Assembly (NCBI RefSeq): GCF_963924675.1
Contig: NC_089236.1
Location: 47,214,500 to 47,278,499 of the forward strand
Length of the DNA stretch: 64,000 nt
Reading direction: 5' to 3'
DNA from: Phocoena phocoena
Taxonomy: Eukaryota > Chordata > Mammalia > Artiodactyla > Phocoenidae
The notes beneath the pieces were generated by a model, which was given only the letters and a program-made list of their open reading frames with translations, had not been told where the DNA came from and did no database searches. The translations under genes and the position numbers were made by a program. Numbering within the stretch: position 1 is the first letter of the stretch; each line of letters starts with the position of its first letter. Shown piece by piece: positions 38,060 to 51,562 of the stretch.

Positions 38060-38073
38060 GGGGGCGGGGAGGG
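38060..38073 (+). promoter_or_regulatory. GC box (SP/KLF-type site)
   Basis: GGGGGCGGGGAGGG lies about 300 bases upstream of the DACH1 ATG inside the CpG island. It matches the SP1/KLF consensus GGGGCGGGG. Position and composition fit a TATA-less promoter; binding is not shown. Confidence 0.5.
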
Positions 38074-38813
38074 TCGGCTGTTGTTGTGTGGGTCCCGCTC
38101 TAGCACAAAGTTAAGGATGAAGGTGAAAAGGAGGAGGTTTGAAGGACTTGGGTTCTCCCTGGCAAGTACATTGATCAAAGATTGAGCGGGGAATGACAGA
38201 GAGAAAATGAGCTGAAAAGTGCAGGCTGCCGGCTGGACGAGTTGTTGTTGTCACACGGTGCAGAGGGGAGGAGCTCCGGAAACTTGAAATACCCTTTGAA
38301 GCCGCAAAAACCTCACTCACTAGTATTAACCCAAATTATCCAACCAGGAACTCGGAGCAGAGACTCCGAGAGCGCGAGACCCAGGGAAAGCGAGGGAGCG
38401 AGAAAAGGAGGAGGGGAGGGGGAGGATAAGTAAGAAACTATGGGAGGGACGGAGAGGAAAAGCCCGGACACAGAAGTGGCGATCGGAAAGAGGGATCATC
38501 TACTTCTTTCTCTTCTACTACCGTTAGACTGCATGTCTTAATATTCCATTTCTTCCGCGAAGACTCGTAATTTTTTCCAAAACCTTCTGAGCAATCGTCT
38601 GCCAACTTAAAGAGGAGCCAGAGCGCTCCGAGCTCTCCTTCAAGGATTTAGGATGTATCTCCGCTCGTTTTTTGCAATGAGATATAAATGAAAACACATC
38701 CTCTCCCTTCATGATAATTAAGAAATTATTCTGAGGAAAATCCATGTGGAAGCAAAGCGCATGTTTTCTGCATCTGATTATTTTATCTGTCGGTTCAATT
38801 ATTTATTTGTTTA

Positions 38814-38864
38814 AAGATAGTGAAAAATCTTCACTATCTTGAAAACTCCAGGAGAGTTTTCAAG
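38814..38864. repeat. Two overlapping perfect hairpins
   Basis: Hairpin 1 has arms AAGATAGTGAA at 38814-38824 and TTCACTATCTT at 38830-38840 with a 5-base loop. Hairpin 2 has arms CTTGAAAACTC at 38838-38848 and GAGTTTTCAAG at 38854-38864 with a 5-base loop. The two share CTT at 38838-38840, so the fully paired forms compete. About 1.06 kb upstream of the DACH1 ATG. Confidence 0.95.
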
Positions 38865-39210
38865 TTGTGGGAAAAAAGTCAGTCTGAAATCGTTTAAGAA
38901 TCATGGAATGCTCTGCATTCAATCCCTCATTTCCTAATAGATTGTGGAAAGAAAGAAATGCTTGCCATTATGTGGATGGTTGAGAATAACTTCACTTTCG
39001 CCCCAAAGGCAGGTCAGAAATGCCAATCATACCTAGAGAATTCGAAGAGATAAGGCACCCTTGAAGATTTAGAAAGTGGGGGGGAAACAACACACTAATT
39101 TTTCTTACCTAGCACTCTATAATTAATTCAGCTGTCTTGCACAGACGCCAACCATCCTCATATCGTTTAAAACCCAAGGCTAGTTGCTAATGTGTTAGGT
39201 GAGTAACTAT

Positions 39211-39237
39211 ATGTGTGTGTGTGTATATACACACACA
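39211..39237. repeat. TG/CA palindrome around a TATATA centre
   Basis: A (TG)n run meets its mirror (CA)n across TATATA; 39216-39237 is a perfect 22-base palindrome. It is a simple-sequence cruciform candidate. Confidence 0.9.
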
Positions 39238-42200
39238 ATCTACACACACATATATTGTATTTGAAAAGTATCACTGTATTTTGGGAAAGTCCTCAGTTTG
39301 TAGAAATATGTTTTGTAAATAATGAAAAGAACAAAAACAAAGCTCGCTAGTTGACTTGTAAAGGCAGAAAGGGAGGCTATGCTTAAAAACACTAGGCTGA
39401 GTTTAGACTCTCTTCCTCTTTGCCTTCATCTCTGCTTTTCTTCCCTTTTCTAACTTGTTGCATGAAAGTACTATTTATTCAAGGATTTTTGACCAACCTG
39501 TGATTTGAGCATAGGTCAAGTCTGTTCTCTGTTTATATCTCTAGGAATCTTAAATAATTGTGCTTTAAACCTGTCTGCACATGTTCATTAACTTTACAAG
39601 ATAGAAACAGTGCTTTAACATTTGACAGATTTTAAAAATAAACTATTAGCATCGGGTTCACAGTGTAGTGTTGAAATTATTATCACGTTTCTTTTTATCA
39701 TTTTAATTCTTTAACCTTTTTGAAGTTTAGTGTCAAAAGGTGCAGGAAATATTTATAGAGAAATATGGCACTGTTGACTAATTAGTCTAAGTTTATACTA
39801 AACTTTTTGGGGCATAGCAGTTATATCAGGAGTCTTTCCTGGGTCATAAGAATTCAGAAAATTGATTGTTGCCAAAAAGTAGATTCACTTCTATAAGATA
39901 GCTAAAGTGTATACAGTTGTTTTGCCTAGTTAGCCAATGTAGTTTGATATATCCAGAAATAATTTATATTAATTTTCACTCCTCTTATCTGACTTCAGTT
40001 AAAAATAGGGATTGGATATATATCACATACATCAGAACACTTCTTTAAGTGTTTATGTCTACTAATTTTATTTTGGAATTGCATGCACAACTTTAATAAA
40101 CTCTGCTCTAGTTTTTAAAATGCTAAACCAGTTTCTTCGTTTTAAATTCTAGACCCACAAATGGAAAAAATCAGAATTAAATGCCCCAAATCTGCTCTAA
40201 GCATTCTCGTTTCTCATATTTCCTTAAACTGTCACTCACCTAATACCTGCCACACTCCGAAGCCACGGACAGGAAGTAATGATAGCTGACCAAGCCATAA
40301 TCCCACCCAGCATCAAAGCAAAGTCCAAATTTTCTGCAGGGAACCCTGGGTCTCCCAGCACGTGCTCCATTCAGAGGCAGGGCTTGGGGCACCTGCCCCT
40401 AACTGAATGGGAGCTTCCTTCCCCTCACCCCCCATCTCAGGTCTCTAAACCGTTTTTTAGGAACTACCACTTACCCCGGTGATCAAACAATAGGATTAGA
40501 AAAGGCACATAATGGAAATTAAAATATGTAGGAAAGAAAAGCCTGGAAAAATTCAAATTTCTTTTCTTCTTTTTATTTATTTTTTTTGAGAAATATTACC
40601 AGAGATTAAGGCAAATGGTATTTCATAACAGCAGATAAATCAACTGCACAGATTTCAAATTCCCACTCTTCCTATCACATCTTTAGGTTTCCAAGCTTTT
40701 GTCTTAGTTGTTTATTGTTTTACATCTCTGTTTGGTTCAGGTCCTCTCCTTCCATCTCCTCCTCTCCAACCTGCACTCAATTTGCATAAGCATAACTCAG
40801 AGTACTGTAACTGATATTAGAAAATTCTCCCTGTGTGTTGTGAAGACGTATTGTGCTAAAATCAATAAGACTGTTTAAAATTCAAAGACCTGCAAATTGT
40901 TCTGTTTGTCCTTTGATAGGGCCTATGCTGATTAAAATGCTACCAAGAAAGCTTAATTGCTGCACTAATTAAGAAGTCTTTAATTTCTTTCCTAGGATAT
41001 CGTTTGAAGCTGAGCTTGTACCAGTTCAGGGAGGGTATTTTCTTCCCTCCCTCTGCCCCCTCCTGGCCCCTCCCTTCCCCTTCCCCCTCCTTCCGTGCCC
41101 CCGAAGACATCCCTGTGAATGGAACTAATAGAGAGAGTGGTCTCAGGGCTCACCATCTATTACTTAACAAAAATCGGCACAGGAGACAGAGTTCAGTTCA
41201 GTAGGAAATGCAGTTTTGAGAAGAGCTGTAAGGTCGCAGGAGACTGAGAAAATACAGACTAGCTGTTGCAGCAAAAGTCCCGGTGAATACCTGGATAACA
41301 ACAGGCACTTTAGCCTGAAGATGAGGGCATCCTATTTGGTTAAAAGGAACAGTGACAAGGAAATGTTTCTGTTGAAACAGGGAAACATAAAAATATACTT
41401 TCAAAACCTGTGCTTTAAAAATGAAGAATAAATCTGTAGAAAGGTGGACTTAGAGTTGGGATTTGGTAAGTATCATTTTATTTTACAAGTATAAAACCAT
41501 GAATTCTATGGGGATTCATTTTTGACCCTTTTTATAACCCAGGGAGGCATAGCACTGTATTATATCCATTCCATCCTTATCTATTGACCTATTTTATTCA
41601 CTGATTTCTCAAGTGGGGAAACTGACTAAATGATTTCACAAAGCTTTCTCTGTAATCAATAGTCATTTTAAAGTTATATTCATGCTGCATTATAATTCTG
41701 GTAAATGACTGCAAAGCAGAGGATTGTAAGAAAGATACAAATATTGACAAAGCTAGGATAAGTCATGTCTTTAAATTTTTACGGTTTCAATATAGCAATT
41801 GATATAATTAAGATTGAAAATGTGGATTTCATAGAATATTAAAAAAACTAAAATGTTCTAATAACTTAAAGGCAATACATATCTGAATGTTTCTTGAATA
41901 TCTCAAAATTTCCTGAAAGCTTTGAGTATCCTCTTTTTATAGCATCACTAAATGAAGCAGAAACAATTTGGGAATATGCAGAAAGGACAACAAGAAAAGG
42001 TTCCGTGCAATTTTATTCTTTTAATTTTTCCCCAAGTTCTATTAGAAGCATGAACAGAAAAATACAGATGTATACCTCAGATATATACTGAATTCCTTTC
42101 AGTGACAGGACAAGGAGATAACATGCTTAATAGATTCAAAGGGAGACTTACCATTCCGAGCACGACGTCACTCTAATTATGTTTACTCTAATTGAAAGCA

Positions 42201-44199
42201 AGGTTTTTTGGAATCTGGAATTACTTTCAGAATTCTTTTTTAAATAATGCAAGTGGATCAAATGTTGATCACAAGCATTTCAATCTTTCAAAATATATTG
42301 GAAAATTAAATGAAAAGTGGAGTTTGGTACAAACAATGCCCCAGGGCAAAAAACAACTAACACTAGATTTTCCAGTCCAGCCATAATACAAATCAACTTG
42401 AGCACACTTCTATGGCCAGACTGCCAGATTGTTATGACTGCTAATTCACTCAATCAAAGAGTGCATTAGCACACCCGGCACAAATAGCTTTCACAATAGG
42501 GTGCACTTCTGAACAATTCTAAGATATATCACAACGGCGAAGTAAAGAGGAAGATGATTTTTACATCTGTGTATTTACTAATGGACCTGTTTCCTTAACA
42601 GAAAAAAAAAAAAAAAAAAAAAAGACAAACTTCAGGCAGAGGTTTACAAAGGAGCTCTCCAAGTTAGGTAAATCTAGAAAGATAACAGGGTACCAGTAGT
42701 TGACTGACTTTGTTAAACATTTCTCAGGAGAGAGTCCAAAATTGATGCTTGCACTTCAGTAGTAAATCGTTGAAGATGGAGAAATTATGCCAAGTAACTC
42801 TCTCAAGCCTTTTTAACTCAGACACACGACCTCACCAATCAGCTCAGCAGATAAACCCTAACTACCTTAAGCAAAGACTTCCGTACCTTTACACTTTCTG
42901 TCTCTGCTCCCCCCACCTGGGGTTCCAACTTCTGACTTAGTGTCTCATTTCTACAGTCTCCCTCTTTTCCAGTTCCTGTCCCTCCTCAAACAAGGAATAA
43001 GACGTTTATCTCAAGGATACATTCTCTAATCAGGTGCAGAGCGCTTGGTGATAAATTACCCAAAGGACAGAAGGTGGGGAGCTGAACACACTATAACTTG
43101 AAGCGCTCAAACTTTTTATTACAAATTGCCGTTCTTAATAAAGGAGTGATCAAAATGGTCATAAGTAACTCTGACTTGTTTTCCAGCATGGGAATGCATG
43201 GACCATATATGTATGCTTACTGAACACATGTAGTAATTACCTATTCATGTTCACATTTACATAGATGTCAGAACCAAATGGCACAATTTGGCATTACTGT
43301 TCCTCCCTCCCTAATCTTCTATCCTCACCCCGTTTTCTCCTGGTTCAAAATGAAGGTGACATGTTGGCCGAAAATACTTTGCTGCTTATGGAGCATATTG
43401 TAAGAAATCTCTAAACCCATGTCGGGGGAGAGAAAGGAGAATAGTTAGAGGAGCAAAGAGGAGAACAGTTACAAAGAAAAAAAATCATCATGGAATGGTT
43501 TTCCTTACTCCAAACGGCATCATTTCTACGACAAGTAGTCAACTCTCCATGATAATTTGGTTATACTTTCCCATCACTACTTACTTCCAGTGTTAAGTGT
43601 CCTAATTCCATCTGGGGGTTGGTATTAAGAATTGCACAGGCAAATATGTGATAAAAAAAGCAAACAAACAAGCCATAGCGAGAGCATTTTAGAGTTGGAT
43701 CATAAAAGAAAGCAGCAAAAATAATGATATAAATTGAGATTAATTCCCTTCATCTCTTAAATGGTAAGAGGGATGGCAGACTGGATTAAAGGTCAAAAAG
43801 TCAGGTGGATATTTATATCCCTAGTTTTCTAGGAACTATTGTACCTTCAATTGCACCTTTTCATATATGGCATTTTCTAATTGTCATACTCCTTTCTTTT
43901 TAAATAACCAAAAGCTCATTTTTCTCTAAAGAATATCAGTATTAAGATGTATGAATTGCTCGAGGGATACATAGTTGGGAACGGGGGTGGAAAGAAGTCT
44001 TACATAGTGTAAATGCATGTTTAATTTAAAACATAAATTATGGTGTGATTTTGCAATGTTAGGAGAAATGTATTAAACTTAATTATAAAAGTTTCTACTG
44101 ATTCACTGTCTGCTTTTCTGTTTTTGTTTTAACTTATTATCTTGGTCCTTTTTCTTTCTCTTTGCTTTATTAAATAAAAGAAGAGGTCATTGTCCAACA

Positions 44200-44900
44200 A
44201 ATAGCCTATAAAAATTGTTCTATTTGAAGTCAGAAATTTCAAGGATTGTTAAAAAAGAATAAACTGTTTATTTATTTATTGCCCTTCAGAACAAAGAGAT
44301 GTTTTTTTTTTTAAGTTGAAAGAATAACAATTGCCACCTTCCAGCTCAAGATCTTGTATGTCAAGTTTCGGCCCAGAGCAAATTTTTACAACAAGTTATA
44401 AACCCCCTGTAACAGAGGGGGTTTATTATAATGGAAGTGCTGACACAACCTTAACTATAGCGTTGTAAACAACTATGCTATAATATCCATTAAGCAGAAA
44501 GAAAAATAAGCTGGCTGATCAATAATTTATACAAAGAGTACCAACTGCAGACATAATAACTGTAATGTTTGCAAAGCAATCTCTCCGCTCTCCAGGCTTA
44601 ACAGTAAACGCGAACTAGCAATGCTGTTAATTTCCAACTCCTACAGATAAGAATACAAACAAATTACTTAAAATTATATTTTGCTCAACATTTAGCATGC
44701 CTCGATGGGATAAAATAAAATTTAATTATGATGCAACTTGTGCCGGATGCAAAGCTGTTTTGTTTTCCAGCACATTTTATTATGAAAGGACATTCATTTG
44801 GAACATCAATTATGGGGAAATAGTGTGTTTCAGTGAGTTGACTTGGGTCAGGCAGGCTCTTCTAAGAGTTATTCAGACATGGAAACAGACTGACACTGTT
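44200..44900. promoter_or_regulatory. Candidate upstream regulatory block
   Basis: Repeat-free DNA about 6.4-7.1 kb upstream of the DACH1 ATG. It contains SOX-like AACAAAG, several TAAT homeodomain cores, and a perfect 11-base-arm hairpin. Its texture resembles developmental enhancers, but conservation is untested. Confidence 0.25.
44398..44426. repeat. Perfect hairpin, 11-base arms
   Basis: ATAAACCCCCT at 44398-44408 and AGGGGGTTTAT at 44416-44426 pair exactly around the 7-base loop GTAACAG. Five consecutive G:C pairs in AT-rich DNA make it stand out. Confidence 0.95.
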
Positions 44901-45934
44901 TAACTTCAAAGAAAGTTACAGGGTTTTACAGAGTCACAACCTGAAATACAATCCTGCAAGCTCTGATCCAAGTCAACTGTCAGTAAAAACACACCTTGTC
45001 ATTAGAGTTCATGGGAAAAAGACATTGGTTTGGAAAATGTGGCAATGATGAGCAACCAGTGAATCTTGGAGTGCTCAATTAATGGTAAGCCTCTTTTGCA
45101 TGGAAGCTAGATGGGTCATTTCTACCTAATAAATGTAGAGCATAAAATGTGAGCGTTATTTTATTTTCTGAAAAATTGGAAAAATAGAATTTACTTTGAA
45201 AAATAGTATTCGTTACTGCTTTGCTTTTTATAGCGTTCACATAGGTGTGTCATATTGATATTTTTGTTTTTGTTGATGGGTTTTAAAGCAGGAAAAGAGG
45301 ATTTGAGAGGAGTCACAGAAGGGAATAGAGTTGAAAGATACCAAAGTGCTCACGATGTACATACTCGAGGTTGAACCAGGCTGTACATTTCTGAGGTTCA
45401 CACGGCCATCAGTCTTTTTCTCTGTTCATTTCCTGGGGGTGTGTGGAACCCAGTAGAATGAAGAGACTTTGCTATCAGAGTTGTGAAATGGTGTATTACC
45501 CTGTGAGCAATTGCACTTAGAAAGGAACCAGTAATTTATATGAGAAGTGTTTAAGATTGCCTGCTCACCCAGTGATCCATGCCAGGTCAGTTCCAGTAAT
45601 GCCAGAAAACAAAAGGAGGTGCACATCCCTGGGAAAGAGACACCTTATATGCCTTAAGAGCTCGTGAGGGGAAGCACTAAAATGCCATTTTCTCAAATGA
45701 ACTGGTCATTACCATTTAAAATCCTGAAGGCTGTGAGACTGGGGAGGAGAGAAAGAATTTTTCTTTTGATTTAACAGGGCTCTGAAGTCCTAGTTTTTAA
45801 GGGGAAGGTATTTTGTTGTGATTGTCTCAGACCTATGCTTTAGCAAAGGTTAAATCCTGAGACGGAGATGCATTTTTGAACAACGGAATGGAAAATGATG
45901 AACACAACTGCTCTGAGAATGTACCAGGCCATCT

Positions 45935-46290
45935 AAAAAAATAGCACAAATGAACTTATTTACAAAACAGAAATAGACTTACAGACATAGAAAACAAACT
46001 TATGGTTACCAAAGGAGATGTGAGTTGGGGTGCGGGGGGAGAGATAAATTAGGAGTTTGGGATTAACACACACACACTACTATATATAAAATAGGTACCC
46101 AACAAGGACTTACTGTATAGCACAGAGAAGTACACTCAATATCTTGTAATAACCTATAACGGAAAATAATCTGAAAAAGCACACACACATATATATATAC
46201 ATGTATGTATAACTGAATCACTTTGCTGTACACTTGAAACTATCACACGCTGTAAATTAACTATACTTCAACTAGTAAAAATAAGATTTA
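45935..46290 (+). mobile_element. L1 3' end, plus orientation
   Basis: ACAAATGAACTTATTTACAA, GACATAGAAAACAAACTTAT and the tail TTTGCTGTACACTTGAAACT mark the same L1 type as 8276-8705. Older and 5'-truncated. It marks the left edge of the repeat-dense upstream zone. Confidence 0.88.
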
Positions 46291-49200
46291 GAAATTAATT
46301 AGAAATTAACCGTTTAAAAAATTACCAGTACAGAGAGTAATATAACGCTCTACTGATAATGTCTTCGCCAAGTTCCAAGTTGTTGTTATTAATTTTTTAC
46401 TTGAGTAGATCATCCCAGATCAACCCCTCACTCCACCAGTTTTCAGGAGAGGACTGTGGGATACTAGCAGGGTGTTATATAAGAAACTACTTTCTGAGAA
46501 TTCTTCACAGGCCTCTTTATTCTTGTTTAACATAATCAAAGTACAGACTCTGAGTGTACTCAGGGAAGGGGTTGCACTACTGCCATCCTCAGCCTCATGC
46601 TTTCCCCATGTGTTGCAAAGTCATTTTAGTTTTTGAACCAGAGTTCAGTTCATTCACATGTCCAGCATAGCCCCACTTGTGTAATTAAAAAAAGAACTAA
46701 AGAAAACAACTATTTCCTGTATAAATCAGATTTTATAATTTATTGATTGGCACAACATTCAGCACATCCAGGAATCTTTGCAGATAATAACTGTCACCAT
46801 ACATTCCAGTGGGTAAGGCAATTATCTTAGGCTTTTACACTTGTTGATATGTTTCTCTTCAGGTGGTCTCAAGTCATTTCCATTCCTTTCAGATAGAGAA
46901 TATAATGCTTAGCACTTGCTGGGTGCTCAGTAAAAGTTAGCTGGATAATTAAAACTGCTTCTATATTATTCCACCCATTTCCTTTGTCTCCAAATTGTAT
47001 AAACTGCTCATTCCCCAAATAATATATCATTTGATTCAGACCAGGATATTGAAGACTAACAACATTTTAGTTATGCTCATTTTTGTTCTAATATATAGCT
47101 AATTTAGGAAAATTCTCAAGGCAAAAATCTCGAGATGCAAATAAATTGGGTTTCAGAGAGCTGGAAAAGAGAATTTTAGTCCTATAACAAAGGCTTGTAT
47201 CTGGGACCCATAAAGAAAGAATCTTGTTAGTCACTCAAGGAGCCATTGAGGAGTCTTCATCAAGGCTGAAAATATAAGTGAAAGTATACTCTGAAGTGCT
47301 GCTACAGATGATGAGGAAAGGTATTTAAGTTTGTGTGTGAAAGAAGCTCTACTTCCCAAATGTGAGTAAGCAGAGGGTGTATGCAAGGATTTGTATGGTT
47401 TTGTTTTAACACTGCCATCACTTCAATGTTCATAACAAAGCTCATTTATTTGTGTACTGATTGTATACTGGTTGCTGAGGATGTAAAGAAGAAAAAGATA
47501 TTCATCCTGATCAGAATTTCATATAGATTATCTCAGTTGAGTCTTTTGACCATAACATCATTGAAATTTCACCTTAGGGGTGTCCGCAGATCATCTAATC
47601 CTTGGATTGCAGATTTCATTTGCCATTTCCCCTTCCAATGACCATGCTTGAAATCACAAATGGTTCTCTGCTCTTCCCCTCAGAGCTCAGAGGCAAGCTC
47701 AGAACATTCCCAGTCCGTTGCACTCATCTCTGATCTTGCAAAAGAGGAAATTAACAATTAGCAAAATATGAGAACTTCTCTTTATACTCACAGGAGTTGA
47801 GGCCTAAGACAGGTCTTAGATTCAAGTCCTCATTGATTTTCTTCCCCCTAGCTATCCTTGAAGGAGACTATTCTGACATCAGCAAAGGAAAATATTTTTT
47901 TTCATTTCATATGTAAGGGAACTGAGAAAATAATAGACTGTGGGTCTAGACTCATGCTTCTCTGCCTGTTTCTACCCCTGTATAATGCATTTCTGTAAGG
48001 TCTACTAGAGCCACTAGATGTGTTCTCAGTGACTGCTTAGATGTATGTGCTTATGTACTACAATGCTTCATGAGTAGAAGGGAGAATTCTAAAAAAGAAT
48101 TGGGGAAATACTGTTATTTCAGGAACAAGATTTTGAGATCTTGAGAAATACTTAACCAGTTTGTGACGTTAGAAAGTTAGTCAAACTGTAAAAACCCCTG
48201 GGGTTCCTTGGCTTTTGTGACTACCCCTGGTTTCCTTAGGTTAGAACATGGCAGTATCCACCAGTAAAAGTCACCTGTTGAAGTGTTTTGCAAAATCAGG
48301 CATCAAACCTGCAGTCGATCACGTAAACACATTGCTTATCTGTAGTGCCTTACTAGCCTTGATTTGCTTTTCCACAGAGGACTAGACAGCCTCTTTCTCC
48401 TATCCTTTTTTCAGCCTGGTTTCAGAAAGTTCACTCTCTACTTCTTTTCCAAGAGATGATTCAGGGATCACTCACAAGCAATTCCCAATAGAGCAATACC
48501 ATGCCCTCCGGCTGCCCCATTTAAATTGTCTGAACTGCGTGGCTTTTTCATTTACTCTCCCTTTAGAGTGAAACTGCAAAGTCAAGAAGACTTGAATGGC
48601 CTTGTATCTTCAAAGAAGCGCCTTGAGCTCTGGAATGCAACAGAATGGGAGACACCACTGAACACCAGGAAGTGTCAACAACGTGGCAGGAACGCCTGGA
48701 CAGGTGATTAGGGCCTTACTCTAGGTATTTTCTAGAACAAGGCCACCAACTCTGCTGAACAAGAAGATGGGTCTTTTTCCCACAGAAACTAATTTAACCG
48801 ATTTTTGAAACACATTGATAAGAGTGTGTGCATACATTTAAGTACATACTTTCCAGGCTATTCTTTGTTATACTTTTATGTAAGTGATTTGATTGACAAA
48901 TTAATGATAATTATTACTAAAGAAAAATTAAAATTTCCAATAGTCTGAATTTTGATCCTAACAGAAAGCTTTGGATCTTGACCAGATAAAACATTAAAAA
49001 GACATAAGATCAAATTAATTTTAATCGCTAAAACTCATTTACACTTATTTATAATCTATTTCAAGCTTAAGTTAAAGGAAAACTAAAATGTTCCTAAATA
49101 CTATATGCCAAGAATAGCATTTGGAAGTTTAATTACTTCTAGGCACAGAATACGAAAACACGGAATTAATAATTATAATTGATAAGCTTTATTGTAAATA

Positions 49201-51389
49201 TAATAGGTATCAGATGGTGCATTCAGTAACTAAACAAACAGCATTTTATATACAAATGTAAAGAAATAAACTCATGTCTTCAATGTTGCTTTTAATCTTA
49301 ATATTTAGGAATAATCATCATCAGTTTCTTGATAAGTTTTCTTAGCCAAATATCCTCATAAATCTGACTACCACTTATTGAATACCCAAAAGAAGCCTCC
49401 CAATCAGGAACTGTCAAAGGTAAATATACAAAGTGATGTTTATACATACTGGATTTATGTAGCCATCATGAGACATAAGATATTCAAAATCAACAACAAA
49501 GTAATGCTGTATTTGAAGTCCTCCAGATGTGAAAGGCACTTACTCTGATCATTTTTAAAAATCATATTTTCTCTAAAAAGGTACTTATATTTTTATAGTT
49601 TGATAATCTCTTATTATAACATGATCAATAAAATATCTTTTCACAGTTGTTTAGATACACAGAAACAGTTTCAAGGAATTTCTTTGCAGCACACACACAT
49701 ACTCCCACATGCCTATTTTCAGAGTTTTCAAAATAGCAATTACTTCTTTAGATTTATAGCCTATAACTCATTGTACTTTTGGTATCCAAAAGTTATTTAC
49801 TTTTCGTTTCCATTTAAGTAATTTCAGTCTAAAAGCACTTAACAATCATAATAACACGGCAAAAGTTTGTTTTGTAAACACTTTATTATCAGCCTTTGTT
49901 TTCTGATATAATGCTTTAAAAATATCTTCTATTGTATAAAGGACATTTTTGCAAAAAGGCAGCTCAAAACTTGTCCTTCCCTTCCTTTCATTGATCTGTT
50001 GCCTCTGAGGTAATATGAACAGCTATCTCCAGCTCTCCCACAGGCAAGCTGAACATAATAATAAGTTAGTGTTACAGGCCCATATCTATAAATGATTATA
50101 CAGGGTGCCAGTTCTTTTCCATTAAAGATAAGGTAACAAAGATACTATAGAGAAGAAAACTGGTTAGCACAAACAAGGGAGTGCTTCTGACTTTAAGATT
50201 TTGTTATTTCTCTGGTAACCATTGAGTTTCTCTTGCAGTTGGGTTTCCAATAAGGTGAAGGTGCCCTCTGTAGGAGACTCCCAGTAAATGCCGCTTCTCT
50301 ATACTTGGTTGACGACATACAAGTTGTTTTTTCCCTCTCCAATTTATAAACAAACAAGCAAACACAGTATTCTGTGTTAACAAGTTTGAACTCTATAAAT
50401 CTTAGAGGGAAATGAGTATAAAGCCTGCAATCAGCTATGCAAATCTAGTGCATTTTCTAAATGAGAGAAATTGAACACTAAGAAAGCTGTACAGCACATT
50501 GGTGTTTGATATTTACTGACATCGTGGTATGTAATAGGATGGGTACTATAAATTCAGAAGAGTTGCTGAAAGCAGAAAGACAGAAGGTCTTTCTTGGCAT
50601 AGTTGAGTGAATAGTGGATCTAAACAGAAGAATCCACATGCGGAAAGACACATTCCCCACCTAATAAATACACCTCCCCAAAAGGTCTTCTTATATTCCC
50701 TTCTTATAAAGGTTACCATAATGCAGATTCATTATCAGTCCCACTGGGTAGCATATAGCTCAGTAAGAAATTGCTTTTGTTAGCATGCTCCTAGAAAGAG
50801 ATTAGCTGTTTCACTGGATCTCTTGGGGCTTTTTGAAATTTTGGGAATTCTCTCTGTAATTTAAAATGGAAGTTAAAGCCAATGTGAATAGACTAGGGAA
50901 AATCTCACAAATTAAACCTCTCCATCTGGAAGTTTCTTCATCATTCATTGCAAAAGTACAAGCTGAAATCACTTTTGGTACAGGTAGGAGAGATTTCATC
51001 AGCGATGAAGCGATTACATGTATACTAGTGCTTTAAGAATTATGCATTTTGGTTGCAAAGAAAAAAACTGAAAATTTAAATTCAGAGCAGCAATTTGGAT
51101 TTAAGTTTTGGTCTTTATTGGCTTTGCATGTTACTTAGAGTTTATCACTGAAGCCATCTATTTACATTTTCTGGAGTATGACTTTAGCCCCTATGGAATG
51201 TGTATAGGAGAGGCTAGTATCACCTGTATTGTAAATTAGGGGCTGAACAGACGGGCATGGAACATAGAAGTAGGGAATATCTGCCTCCTTTTACCTACCC
51301 GACCTCATTTGTCCTTCAATATCACCTCAAGCAACCCCTTCTCCGAGGATCTATGCTCCCATAGCACTGGGTACATACCTCAACTAAAA

Positions 51390-51562
51390 TAATAACATTT
51401 ATGGAGAGATTACTATAGCCTGGCACTGTGTTAAATATTTTATATAAATCTCATTTAATCCTCACAGCACATGAGAAAGGTAGGCAATTACTATTATCCC
51501 AAAACAAATATAAGGAAACTGAGGCTTGAGAGGTTAAATTACTTGCCCAGTGTACCCCACTA
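51390..51562 (-). mobile_element. MIR, minus orientation
   Basis: TAGCCTGGCACTGTGTTAAA, CTCATTTAATCCTCACAGCA, AGGAAACTGAGGCTTGAGAG and TTAAATTACTTGCCCAGTGT follow the reversed MIR consensus well. Confidence 0.88.

Larger units (their letters stand above)
36130..38105. promoter_or_regulatory. CpG island over DACH1 exon 1
   Basis: CpG dinucleotides and G+C are very dense here against an AT-rich background. The island covers the end of the 5' UTR, all of exon 1 and about 0.8 kb of intron 1. Edges are judged by eye. A weaker CpG shore runs left to about 35.16 kb. Confidence 0.9.
37758..38480 (-). promoter_or_regulatory. DACH1: DACH1 5' UTR and proximal promoter region
   Basis: The plus strand is strikingly purine-rich, so the transcript is C/U-rich. 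The region is CpG-rich to about 38.1 kb, has a GC box, and shows no convincing TATA box at a sensible distance. This fits a TATA-less CpG-island promoter with dispersed start sites. The transcription start cannot be placed from sequence alone; somewhere between about 37.95 and 38.45 kb is my inference. A TCF/LEF-like CTTTGATCA occurs on the minus strand at about 38171-38179, one match that chance could give. Confidence 0.7.
38481..45934. other. Proximal upstream region of DACH1, retroposon-poor
   Basis: No gene or recognisable lineage-specific SINE/L1. It holds two overlapping hairpins, a TG/CA palindrome, a 22-base A run at 42602-42623, a possible MIR trace near 41.5-41.65 kb, and a candidate regulatory block with a hairpin at 44.2-44.9 kb. 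The remainder is unique AT-rich DNA. Confidence 0.55.
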
